Shown here: positions 18,018 to 25,864 of the stretch, in pieces
Layout of the letters: each line of letters begins with the position of its first letter
Position numbering within the stretch: position 1 is the first letter of the stretch
Source of the DNA: Planctomycetota bacterium
GTDB taxonomy: Bacteria > Planctomycetota > Phycisphaerae > Sedimentisphaerales > Anaerohalosphaeraceae
NCBI GenBank assembly: GCA_019456225.1
Contig: VRUI01000003.1
Location: forward strand, 47,830 to 111,829
DNA: 64,000 nucleotides
Direction of reading: 5' to 3'
Translations under genes and position numbers: made by a program
The notes under the pieces: model-generated
The model's database searches: none
Told to the model about the DNA's origin: nothing
What the model saw: the letters and a program-made list of their open reading frames with translations, nothing else

Positions 18018-20132
18018 GTGTTGAACAGACTTTTTTTTTATGCAATTCCTTTAGCCGCAATTTTAATATTGCTTACGCCATCCCTGCACGCAGACCCGCC
18101 AGGTCCGGTTTTGATCGACTTTGAGGATCTTGACCCTAATTCAGAGTATTCTAATGGAAGTGTTTTTACCAGTTCTATCGCTACGATAACTCTCTCCCAT
18201 CAGATTGAGTTCCCAGGTGATAATGACCCTAACGAATATGTCTATATATCCGAGAACGTCTTTGCTGGAGGCAGCGGCATCGAAATTGGGGAGATCAGAA
18301 ACCTTAACCTTGGTTTTGATTTTGGTACTTCTTTTGACACTATTGAGTTTAAGTATTATGACGCCGGAGGCAATCTCAATCTTGAAATCAACGGCCAAAT
18401 GCTCAACTTTAATAAATTCGAGCAAATCAACGGACAGACTTTAGGAGGGACTTTGGTTTCTGTTGTTTTAAACGACCCGAACCAGGGACAGGTTGAAATT
18501 TCCGGAAGGGTTTATTCTTTCAAGATAGGTGGGACCAGCCTTTGGATCGACGATATGACTGTCTCAGGATTTGGGCCTACAACTTTCTGTGTCGATACCG
18601 CAGGCAACGATTTAGACATCGGTCTTTCAAAAGATACTGCTTTCGCAACCATCCAAAATGCAATCAATATCGCAAACGATGGCGATACCGTTCATGTGTA
18701 TCCGGGAACTTATCAGGAATCTGTTATTTTCCTGGGAAAGTCGATCACTGTTATGGGAATCGAACAGCCTCCTGTTATACAGTCACCCGGCCAGACCGCT
18801 GTTGATTTTCATCAGGACGAAACCGGAAATTCGATATTAATGAATTTCATCATTACAGGTAGCAATACCGGGATTTCATGCCCGGCCGGTTCACCTGTAA
18901 TTCGTAACGTTACCGTAGTCGATAATGTTTTTGGAGTAACATCCTACGAAGGTGCTGCACCGGACATCAGTAATTGCATATTCTGGGGTAATAAGGATGG
19001 AGATATATCCGGATGCGTTGTAAATTACTCTTGCAGCGCAGAATTAGCAGAGGGGATAGGCAATATCGCTGTTGATCCTATGTTTGTAAGAATGGGTTAT
19101 TTCGATGACAACTCTACGCCGACAGATCCTAACGATGATTATTATGTCCCAGGAGATTACCACCTAAAGAGTGCCGGCTGGCGATGGAGTGAGATTGCTC
19201 TCCATGGTTCGAACTGGTACTATGACAATGTTACAAGCCGTTGTATCGATGCGGGAAACCCTTCTTACACGCTTTCTGATGAACCTCTTTTCGTTGATGT
19301 TGATCCGCTAAATGAGTGGGGATTTAACTTGAGGGTCAATATGGGCGCGTATGGCTCGACTCAGTGGGCAAGTATGCCGCCGTATGAACATTCATTGTTG
19401 CCTGATATCAATAATGACGGGATCGTAAACGGAAATGATTTAGTATATCTGGCATACCACTGGCTTGAAACCGATCCGTGTCAGATCGGAGATATCAGCA
19501 GAGATGCTATTGTCGACCTGAGAGATTTTTCGCTGTTCGGATCAGACTGGCTCAAGATTACTTCTTGGGGGAATAATTTGGATTTGAAGGACTACTGGCC
19601 GTTCAATATCCCCAGTGTTTGGGCTTCACAGGTACAGGAACCAAATAGCTTTTCTTATCAGATCACAGAAACCTTCGAGAAAAACGGTGTCGATATCTGG
19701 CACTTTAGCAACCAGTATGTAACCGGCGGAGGAACTGTTATGGAAGATGAGTATTGTTTTTATATTGGCGGCGATTTGTATTCAACAAATGACTCTAATG
19801 ACCTGGACAATCTCCCTGGAAATCCGCAGTTGTTCCAGAAGCGTTTCCCGGGCGTTATCGTACCTGATGTACCGTTCGAGATTTCCGGTTCAGGAGTCTT
19901 ATACCCCGTTCGCGGCTCTTTAAGTTCGCTGCTGCAAAACTCTCAATATACTCTCGATGATTTTCCTATGGGCGATAATTATGATGTCATTGCCTTCTTC
20001 GCGGATTACGGATTCCCGACCGAGAGGATAGTGATCATTCTGGGCAGGGGATTTGGTCCATTGCTCATAGGCTCGGACTATACTGATGAGTTGATTGTTG
20101 CCGATCCTTTACAGTTAATGCTGCTGCAATAA
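18018..20132 (+). CDS. Secreted protein with pectate-lyase-like (DUF1565) repeats and dockerin-like domain
   Basis: About 704 residues, exported by an N-terminal signal peptide (FYAIPLAAILILLTPSLHA). A jelly-roll-like N-terminal part is followed near residue 195 by the DUF1565 motif FATIQNAINIANDGDTVHVY, the usual start of a right-handed beta-helix. Two calcium-loop segments near 480 (DINNDGIVNGNDLVYLAYHWL and DISRDAIVDLRDFSLFGSDW, each shortened here to its core D-x-N-x-D-G or equivalent) form a dockerin type I-like domain common in Phycisphaerae. The C-terminal 170 residues are unassigned. Start may be GTG 18018 or TTG 18021; AAAGGG at 18008-18013 fits the TTG slightly better. Function unknown, probably extracellular. 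Confidence 0.75.
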   Translation: MLNRLFFYAIPLAAILILLTPSLHADPPGPVLIDFEDLDPNSEYSNGSVFTSSIATITLSHQIEFPGDNDPNEYVYISENVFAGGSGIEIGEIRNLNLGFDFGTSFDTIEFKYYDAGGNLNLEINGQMLNFNKFEQINGQTLGGTLVSVVLNDPNQGQVEISGRVYSFKIGGTSLWIDDMTVSGFGPTTFCVDTAGNDLDIGLSKDTAFATIQNAINIANDGDTVHVYPGTYQESVIFLGKSITVMGIEQPPVIQSPGQTAVDFHQDETGNSILMNFIITGSNTGISCPAGSPVIRNVTVVDNVFGVTSYEGAAPDISNCIFWGNKDGDISGCVVNYSCSAELAEGIGNIAVDPMFVRMGYFDDNSTPTDPNDDYYVPGDYHLKSAGWRWSEIALHGSNWYYDNVTSRCIDAGNPSYTLSDEPLFVDVDPLNEWGFNLRVNMGAYGSTQWASMPPYEHSLLPDINNDGIVNGNDLVYLAYHWLETDPCQIGDISRDAIVDLRDFSLFGSDWLKITSWGNNLDLKDYWPFNIPSVWASQVQEPNSFSYQITETFEKNGVDIWHFSNQYVTGGGTVMEDEYCFYIGGDLYSTNDSNDLDNLPGNPQLFQKRFPGVIVPDVPFEISGSGVLYPVRGSLSSLLQNSQYTLDDFPMGDNYDVIAFFADYGFPTERIVIILGRGFGPLLIGSDYTDELIVADPLQLMLLQ

Positions 20133-20255
20133 ACGGAAAATAGATTTCGATTGCAGACTATATAGATGTAAAATAGAACTTGTTTTGTAGGTACTTGCAA
20201 ATACGAATAAAAACTGTAACCCAACAGATTTTTATGGATAATTATCGGAATAAGG

Positions 20256-20283
20256 TTGACAAACCCTCACGAGATGGTATTAT
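20256..20283 (+). promoter_or_regulatory. Promoter of the prepilin-type gene
   Basis: TTGACA at 20256-20261 and TATTAT at 20278-20283, spacer 16 nt. Start codon is about 50 nt downstream. Confidence 0.65.
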
Positions 20284-20335
20284 AGGTTGTTTGGGTTTAT
20301 TTGTATACTTTAAACCTTCATTTAATGGATGAGTT

Positions 20336-21277
20336 ATGAGGCTGTGGGTAAAAAATAGTGATCAGACTGGCTTTAAGTTTTCTGAGCATCAGAAAACGCA
20401 TCGAGCTTTTACACTTATTGAGCTACTCGTTGTAGTAGCTGTAATATCTCTCCTTCTAGCTATTTTAGTTCCAGCACTTTCTTCGGCCAGGAAAAAAGCG
20501 GTAGCTCTTTGCGGCATGGTTAATCAGCGTAATACTGTCACATCCCTGAATGTTTTTGCCAATGACAACAATGACCGCTATCCTTTTTCTGTTGCAACAT
20601 CTGGTATGCATATAGACACCGTAAGAGGCCTTGATTGGAGTTGGGACGACCCTCGACGGATGGTTGGGTACAAGCCGAATCTTCCTTATCCGATTCCAAA
20701 TTTGAACAGATCTATTAGTGCCTATCTGAGCTCATACATTCCAGAGCCGGACGTCCTCCATTGCCCGAGTTCCCCTAATAAATACCCTTATTTGGACCAG
20801 GTATGGAAGCAAGGTGATCAGTGGGATAATCCGGACCTGCCGCAGGTTGATGAGCCTATGACAGGCAGTTATTGTTTCTGGTGGAACTATAAAGGTTGGC
20901 TTCCTGATTCGAACAGGGTATTCAAAGGGCCCATGAGGTCTTCAGGGGGTGTCGGCCAGAGTAAGATGGTTATTAGCGATTATTTTGGTTCCGATACATG
21001 GCGAAACCGCAGTCAGTTTGGCTCATGTGAGGTTTTCAATAAATCAGGCATCACTTCATCTAGTAATATTCTTACAGATTTCTGGACAGGCGGAGATATC
21101 AGTCAATCACCGCCAATTATCAAATTACGTGCCTCATTTACAGATGGTCATTGCCAGACATACGATTCTTCAGAGGTAGTTACGCTGCAAGTCTCGAAAG
21201 ATAGGAACGGCACAGACCCATATGACAGGAATATTGGCAAAGGTGAGTTTTATTTACCGATAATCGCCTTGCCTTGA
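20336..21277 (+). CDS. Prepilin-type N-terminal methylation domain protein (type II secretion pseudopilin-like)
   Basis: A 313-residue protein with a type IV prepilin leader: HRAFTLIELLVVVAVISLL near residues 22-40, with the conserved Phe after the cleavage site and Glu at +5, then a hydrophobic helix. The remainder (NQRNTVTSLNVFANDNNDRYPF, a WW-containing middle part and GMHIDTVRGLDW) matches the large planctomycete family of secreted prepilin-like proteins (DUF1559-like/GspG-related). It is processed by prepilin peptidase and exposed or assembled through a type II system. ATG at 20336; a promoter lies upstream and no other secretion genes are adjacent, so this is an isolated paralogue. Confidence 0.82.
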   Translation: MRLWVKNSDQTGFKFSEHQKTHRAFTLIELLVVVAVISLLLAILVPALSSARKKAVALCGMVNQRNTVTSLNVFANDNNDRYPFSVATSGMHIDTVRGLDWSWDDPRRMVGYKPNLPYPIPNLNRSISAYLSSYIPEPDVLHCPSSPNKYPYLDQVWKQGDQWDNPDLPQVDEPMTGSYCFWWNYKGWLPDSNRVFKGPMRSSGGVGQSKMVISDYFGSDTWRNRSQFGSCEVFNKSGITSSSNILTDFWTGGDISQSPPIIKLRASFTDGHCQTYDSSEVVTLQVSKDRNGTDPYDRNIGKGEFYLPIIALP

Positions 21278-21465
21278 TCCAGTTTGTCCCGCATAAACAC
21301 ATTTGCCGTGCCGTGTCGCCTCCGATTTCCAGTTTTTCATAGGAAATTTGTCTAAACATTATTCTTTTTATGCAAAGGTGTAACTTTAATAGAAGTTTCT
21401 CTACTTACCAGTTGATATGATCGGATTTTGTTGAAATTTCAATTATTTATTGAAAGGAACGGAAA

Positions 21466-22293
21466 ATGAAGAACAATGGAATTAAGATCGCAGTTGTGGC
21501 ATTACTAGCTGTATTTCTGTTAAGTCTGAGCGCTTTCGCCGCTCCACGTGGTCGCAAGGGAGGTCTTCGATCTGCAATGGGCGAAGGCAGGGGACCGATG
21601 GGCCATGGGCGACCACCAATGGCTTTAAAGGGTGGACCTTCAATGAGAGGTCGCGCCCCTGAGATACAGGGAAAATGCAGAATACGCAAACCCGGCCCAA
21701 AGTATGGTAAGGCTCGCGGTAAAGGCAGAGGACCTCAGATACGAGGAAAAGGCCCCGACAAGGGCCACGGTCGTCCAATGATGCGTAAAGGTCGCGCCAT
21801 GGGCAGAGGTCGTGGCATTGGTCGAGGTCCGCAAATGCATGGCAAAGGCCCCGGCAAGGGTCAAGGTCGTCCTGGTCGCGGTATAGGCAGAGGTCGTAGC
21901 ATCACCAGAGGCCGTGGCATGGGTCATGGTCGTCCAATGTTGCAAAGAGGCCCTGACAGGAGTCATGGTCGTCCAACGATGCAAAGAGGCCCTGGCAGGA
22001 GTCATGGTCGTTCAATGATGCAAAGAGGCCCTGGCAGGAGTTATGGTCGTCCAACGATGCAAAGAGGCCCTGGCAGGAGTCATGGTCGTCCAACGATGCA
22101 AAGAGGCCCTGGCAGGAGTTATGGTCGTCCAACGATGCAAAGAGGCCCTGACAAGAGCAAAGGTCCGCAGATTCATGGCAGAGGTTTCGGCATGGGCAGA
22201 GGCCGTCTCATGATGATGCTCAAAGCTCGCAGTATGGGCAGAGGCCGTCCAATGATGCAAAAAGGTCCCGGCTTGGGCAGAGATCAAAAGTAG
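21466..22293 (+). CDS. Secreted Gly/Arg-rich tandem-repeat protein
   Basis: 275 residues. A signal peptide (IAVVALLAVFLLSLSAFA) is followed by an extremely basic, low-complexity chain of Gly, Arg, Pro, Met, His and Lys. From 21940 the DNA contains 39-bp direct repeats starting at 21940, 21979, 22018, 22057, 22096 and 22135, encoding the 13-residue unit MQRGPGRSHGRPT with H/Y and G/D variation. Looser GRG/RGP units fill the rest. No enzyme domain or cysteine pair is visible except one Cys near residue 67. GGAACGG upstream supports the ATG. Possible roles include binding polyanions or cell-wall material; this is speculation. The gene is well flanked by an AT-rich leader and a terminator. Confidence 0.75.
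   Translation: MKNNGIKIAVVALLAVFLLSLSAFAAPRGRKGGLRSAMGEGRGPMGHGRPPMALKGGPSMRGRAPEIQGKCRIRKPGPKYGKARGKGRGPQIRGKGPDKGHGRPMMRKGRAMGRGRGIGRGPQMHGKGPGKGQGRPGRGIGRGRSITRGRGMGHGRPMLQRGPDRSHGRPTMQRGPGRSHGRSMMQRGPGRSYGRPTMQRGPGRSHGRPTMQRGPGRSYGRPTMQRGPDKSKGPQIHGRGFGMGRGRLMMMLKARSMGRGRPMMQKGPGLGRDQK
21940..22173 (+). repeat. 39-bp minisatellite inside the Gly/Arg-rich gene
   Basis: Five complete in-frame 39-bp units plus a divergent sixth, spaced exactly 39 bp, each starting with (A/T)TGCAAAGAGGCCCTG. Length keeps the frame, so copy changes would alter the protein only in 13-residue steps. Confidence 0.9.
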
Positions 22294-22330
22294 ACTACGA
22301 AAACGAAAGAATTGTTTCGTTCTGAATAAA

Positions 22331-22364
22331 AGGCCCGAAATGCAAATCAAAGCATTTCGGGCCT
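22331..22364 (+). terminator. Hairpin terminator after the Gly/Arg-rich gene
   Basis: Perfect 13-bp stem AGGCCCGAAATGC (22331-22343) / 22352-22364, loop of 8 nt. The T run is weak, so it could also be an mRNA 3' stabilizer. Confidence 0.75.
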
Positions 22365-22636
22365 CTCAATTAATAGCCGCAAGCAAGTAGCTAATAGCTA
22401 ATGAACTCAAACTGACCGATTGAGAATTAAGAATTAAGAACGAGGTTTTGGGTGTGATTGGCCGATCGCCCGGGCTTCGGGCTTTTGTTTTGGTATTTTC
22501 TTTTAATTCTCTTGTTTTTTGGTATAGTTATTGATTAGTCTGTCACTTTTGAGGCCGGTTACGATCAAACAGATTAAGTGATGGGTGTTTTGTTTGGTTT
22601 TGCTTTCAACAAGTATTTTTATAAGGGAACTTTTCA
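22365..22636. other. Intergenic region with repeat fragments
   Basis: Holds a short tandem tract AGTAGCTAATAGCTAATGAA (about 22387-22406), a fragment of the intergenic repeat, and a possible -10 TATAGT near 22523. No gene seen. Confidence 0.55.
22403..22440 (-). repeat. Partial copy E of the intergenic repeat family
   Basis: CTCAAACTGACC here is the reverse complement of GGTCAGTTTGAG in copy B (51692-51703). It is followed by AGAATTAAGAATTAAGAA. Only half of hairpin 1 remains. Confidence 0.5.
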
Positions 22637-23773
22637 ATGAAACTTAAACGTATATATATCGTAATGGCTCTCATTGTTGTATTGGTGATCTCTGATGCAG
22701 TGGCAAAAGAGCCCGAGATCTTGGCTCAATTTGATACTGTCAGCCAAATGGGCCCACTCCTTCCTGTTACGATTGCAGGGAAGGAACATTTGTTTATGTT
22801 GGACACAGGAGCGAGTTTTACAGTTTTTGATAAGTCTTTAAGCAGGTATTTGGGGGAAGAGAGAGGGGAAACGCCATTATTCAGCCATGATAAAGTGGGG
22901 GTGTTTAAGTTTTATGAGGCCCCTGAGTTATTTGCAGGTTCAATAAAACTAGACTGCGACATAGTTATCTGTTTAGACTTAACCCTGTTTAGTTTAATTT
23001 GCGGGAGGAAGATAGGAGGGGTGGTTGGAATGGATTTCCTTAAACAACATATAATTCAATTAGATTTTGATCAAAAAAAGGTGTTTTTTCTAAAATCAAA
23101 AAGCAATAGAGTTTCCAGTTGGGGAGAAGGATTTGATGTCAAGTTGCATTATAACAGGCCATATGTTGAACTGAGTATTTTAGATGACTTGAAAACTGAA
23201 TTTATGATTGACACAGGAAGTAATAGTTCTATTTCTCTAAATAACGATCTTTTCAAAAGACTAATGTCGAAAGGCGACAGGAATAGGGCTGAATCAATAA
23301 GTGGAACTGCTTTAGGGGTGCTAAAGACAGATTCGATGAGATACGAAAACTTCTCGGTAGAATCGTTTGAAAAACAGAACATTATTATAGACAGTAACCC
23401 AGTGCATAATCTTATTGGAACAGGATATTTAAGCCGATTTCTTGTTACTTTTGATTTTCCAAACAGTAAGGTTTATTTTAAAAAAGGTAAAAACTTCAAT
23501 AAAGTTGATGAGATGGATATGAGCGGGTTGCATCTTCTTCTTATCTCCGGCAATGTGTTTGTTCATTCGGTAGATAAAGACAGTCCTGCAAAAAAAGCCG
23601 GAATAAAAGCCAGGGATATTATTGTCAAAGTGAACAGCAAGGATGCAAACACATATGGTATGTGGAAACTCAGGGGTTTGTTAACATCTGGTGACAAACA
23701 AAAAATAACAATGACTATAAAAAGAAAAGGTGAGATAAAAGAAGTGTCATTTCTGCTGAGAAAAAAGATTTGA
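22637..23773 (+). CDS. Exported double retropepsin-like aspartyl protease with PDZ domain
   Basis: 378 residues with a signal peptide (about 1-23). Two retropepsin-like halves each carry the catalytic D-T-G motif: FMLDTGASFT near residue 54 and FMIDTGSNSS near residue 190. This allows a single-chain pseudodimer active site. From about 293 a PDZ domain (GLHLLLISGNVFV, SVDKDSPAKKAGIKARDIIV) could bind peptide C termini. Such protease-PDZ proteins are frequent in Bacteroidetes and planctomycetes; substrates are unknown. Start ATG at 22637 follows AAGGGAAC. The gene is AT-richer than the hdr block. Confidence 0.82.
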   Translation: MKLKRIYIVMALIVVLVISDAVAKEPEILAQFDTVSQMGPLLPVTIAGKEHLFMLDTGASFTVFDKSLSRYLGEERGETPLFSHDKVGVFKFYEAPELFAGSIKLDCDIVICLDLTLFSLICGRKIGGVVGMDFLKQHIIQLDFDQKKVFFLKSKSNRVSSWGEGFDVKLHYNRPYVELSILDDLKTEFMIDTGSNSSISLNNDLFKRLMSKGDRNRAESISGTALGVLKTDSMRYENFSVESFEKQNIIIDSNPVHNLIGTGYLSRFLVTFDFPNSKVYFKKGKNFNKVDEMDMSGLHLLLISGNVFVHSVDKDSPAKKAGIKARDIIVKVNSKDANTYGMWKLRGLLTSGDKQKITMTIKRKGEIKEVSFLLRKKI

Positions 23774-23807
23774 GAGGGTGTAAGAAAATAAATTGGCCCT
23801 GGTCACA

Positions 23808-24731
23808 TTATTTCACGTCGAAAGGGTCTTGGTTTTGCCAGCCTGGGTTGCCTGTTTTTCGGTAGTTTTCGAGCCTTCGTATTGTCAACTCGCAGAAGAT
23901 GGGGTCTATGTCTGTTGTGTAACATTTGCGGCCGAGGGTTTCTGCCGATAGTAGAGTTGTTCCGGAATGGGCGAAGTAGTCTGTTACGATGTCGCCGGAG
24001 TTTGAGCTTGATTCTATTATCCGGTCAATGCATTTTAGCGGTTTTTGCGCGTAGCAGCCGGATACGTTTTCGTGCATTCGGTAGAAGACCTGCTGTATGT
24101 CTACCCAGACGTTTCCGGGGCGGATATTCTCTGATTTGCCTCGCTCGGCATTTTCGGTGAGCTTGCCGCCGACCTCCTTATAATAACCGCGGAGTATCTT
24201 TGGGATGTCTGTGTATGTGACCTTGAAATCGGGATCGCCCTTTGTGTAGTAGAGCAGTTCCTGTCTTACGGCCATCCAGTTTTTCTGGGTTCCATAGCCT
24301 CGCTGGTTTCGCATCGTGATAAACGAACGGGATTGCAACTGCTCGAATTGTCGCATCATTATCATGAAATCCGGCAACGGCTGAAACGCGTTTTTCTGGT
24401 CGGCACCGAGCCAGATATACAGCGATGATACATCTGCGAGATTGGCGGCGGAATTATTTATCCACTTTTGACACCACGTTATAAACTCTTGAAGCTTTCG
24501 CTGATCGAAGCAGACGAGGTTGTATGGGGGATCATGTATGGCAAGTTGTGCGAGTTGTCCGTCGTGGAGCCTTGCTATCTCACCAGAGTCGGCTGCGTCG
24601 AGACAACCTACACGATGCCCGGAGACCGTATCCTGCCATATTTCGCCGGGGCGCAAACGACATTGGCCGAGCAGGGTTTCTCGAAGCTCGTTGTTATCAT
24701 CCAGTCTTGGCAGAGGTTTGCTTTTCAACAT
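23808..24731 (-). CDS. Orphan N4/N6 DNA methyltransferase (beta-class arrangement)
   Basis: 307-residue SAM-dependent DNA methyltransferase. The catalytic motif DPPYNLV lies near residue 89 and the SAM-binding motif DYFAHSGTTLLSAETLGRK near 245, preceded by AQKPLKCIDRIIESSS. Catalytic motif before SAM motif is the beta-class order, also used by type III Mod and CcrM-like enzymes. Target N6-adenine or N4-cytosine cannot be told from sequence. No restriction endonuclease is adjacent, so it is either a solitary methylase or a phage-type remnant. It begins 10 nt after the stop of a degraded sulfatase gene on the same strand. Confidence 0.85.
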   Translation of the reverse strand: MLKSKPLPRLDDNNELRETLLGQCRLRPGEIWQDTVSGHRVGCLDAADSGEIARLHDGQLAQLAIHDPPYNLVCFDQRKLQEFITWCQKWINNSAANLADVSSLYIWLGADQKNAFQPLPDFMIMMRQFEQLQSRSFITMRNQRGYGTQKNWMAVRQELLYYTKGDPDFKVTYTDIPKILRGYYKEVGGKLTENAERGKSENIRPGNVWVDIQQVFYRMHENVSGCYAQKPLKCIDRIIESSSNSGDIVTDYFAHSGTTLLSAETLGRKCYTTDIDPIFCELTIRRLENYRKTGNPGWQNQDPFDVK

Positions 24732-24740
24732 ATTTATTGC

Positions 24741-24956
24741 TTAGCGATTAGAACTCATTTTATTTTTTCGTTTTTTTGTTTTCACCCTGCCCTTGCTGCC
24801 GCCGTCAACGCCGATATCGGTGCGGCCGAGGTCGTCAACGAGGATAAAAACGAAATTCGGCCTGCCATTAGGGAGCCTTTTAGCCATCGCCAGAACCTTC
24901 GAGTAGCTTGCGACTAACAAAACCGATAAGAATACCAACCCAAATTTTCGCATCAT
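24741..24956 (-). pseudogene. Sulfatase gene collapsed by internal deletion
   Basis: The 71-codon frame encodes a signal peptide (FGLVFLSVLLVASYSKVLA), then the typical sulfatase start RPNFVFILVDDLGRTDIG, and right after it a lysine-rich tail (GRVKTKKRKNK) like the C-terminal tail of the sulfatase at 62030-63481. The catalytic CxPxR motif and the remaining 400 or so residues are missing. The simplest reading is one in-frame internal deletion that joined the two ends. It is not expected to be active. Confidence 0.75.
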
Positions 24957-25152
24957 AAATCCTTTTAAAATCCATAATTACATTATCGACGAAAAGCCTA
25001 TTGTAGCAACAAAACCCGCAAATTCAAACATAAACCAGAATTGCGGCGTACTGTGAGCGATTTTTTGCGGTCAATAATCTCGCAGGCATTTAAAAAAATC
25101 AAGAATTTAGACTTGCCCGCCTAAGTATTTTATGGTAGATTAAAGGCTTGAA

Positions 25153-25225
25153 GGGGCTTTAGCTCAGCTGGGAGAGCGCTACACTGGCAGTGTAGAGGTC
25201 GTGAGTTCGAATCTCATAAGCTCCA
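25153..25225 (+). tRNA. tRNA-Ala(GGC)
   Basis: Acceptor stem GGGGCTT (25153-25159) pairs with AAGCTCC (25218-25224) with one G-U pair, discriminator A. Anticodon stem CTACA/TGTAG encloses CTGGCAG, anticodon GGC. T loop GTTCGAAT is normal; CCA is not encoded. Confidence 0.95.
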
Positions 25226-25235
25226 TTTATCAAAG

Positions 25236-25265
25236 CCTGCAAGCTAATAACTTGCCGGTTTTTTT
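25236..25265 (+). terminator. Terminator after tRNA-Ala(GGC)
   Basis: GCAAG (25239-25243) pairs with CTTGC (25251-25255), extended by CC/GG with one mismatch, followed by seven T residues. Confidence 0.75.
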
Positions 25266-25735
25266 GTTTTCTGTTTTTTTTGAGGGGGGAAACCCTACAA
25301 CATTGGCGAGCGGACACATAGTTTAGCTCCTACATATTTATTGAATCCCAAATATCCGCATATACTGCCAACATAGTTTGAGACAGACCCGCCAATGATA
25401 TTGCTGTTTACAATGCCAAAGTTTGTAAAGTACTCCCTGTTGTCAAGACAAAAAAAACTTTTTTATAAGGTGGTTTGTTGGAATTCCCTGACGGTTCAGC
25501 GGGATTTGAGTATGGATAATGAAAAGAATTGCTGAAAGTAAATTTCAAGCGCCGACACTACTTGAAATACGTCGAAGAAACGATAATTAATGGCCAAATT
25601 CGTATTTTTGCTATTATTTGACAGAGATAATCTCAAAGTGAATCTGGAAAGCTTGAGTTTTCGAGACAGACTTGATATTCTATTGGACAAGAGGCTCAGT
25701 CCCGATGTATCGGGATAGCTGAGCTAAGATATATA
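25266..25735. other. Intergenic region, AT-rich
   Basis: About 470 bp with no supportable gene. The only clear structure is the hairpin at 25694-25724 at its right end. Confidence 0.6.
25694..25724. repeat. Long hairpin with TCCCGAT/ATCGGGA core
   Basis: GCTCAG (25694-25699) pairs with CTGAGC (25719-25724) and TCCCGAT (25700-25706) with ATCGGGA (25709-25715); loop GT and a 3-nt bulge. It ends 12 nt before a small open frame. Confidence 0.6.
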
Positions 25736-25855
25736 ATGGTATATGGGAAATCCCGGATTATATCAGTAGTGTGCCTTGCAGTCGTCAGTTTGCTTATGCA
25801 GAATAAGCCTGACAGCGGGCAAGTAACCGAGCAAACAGAAACTCTAACAGAATAG
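25736..25855 (+). CDS. Possible 39-residue membrane peptide or gene remnant
   Basis: ATG at 25736 opens a 39-codon frame with a basic start (VYGKSR), a hydrophobic stretch IISVVCLAVVSLLM and a polar tail (NKPDSGQVTEQTETLTE), ending at TAG 25853-25855. The stop overlaps the ribosome site AGGTG of the aminopeptidase gene, whose ATG is 9 nt downstream, so coupling is possible. It could be a small membrane or signal-anchored peptide or the front end of a decayed lipoprotein. Its own ribosome site is weak. No homologue is recognized. Confidence 0.35.
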   Translation: MVYGKSRIISVVCLAVVSLLMQNKPDSGQVTEQTETLTE

Positions 25856-25864
25856 GTGAATATT

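Noticed and set aside
21940..22173. Possible CRISPR array from regular 39-bp spacing
   Set aside because: Repeats are contiguous with no unique spacers, stay in frame and encode protein. No cas genes are nearby.
21482..22350. Minus-strand repetitive frames opposite the Gly/Arg gene (Asp/His/Ser/Cys or Thr/Ala/His repeats)
   Set aside because: They are the complement of the 39-bp repeats; the plus frame has the signal peptide and ribosome site.
24468..24917. 149-codon plus-strand frame over the methylase start
   Set aside because: Antisense to the DNA methyltransferase and the sulfatase remnant; no domain.
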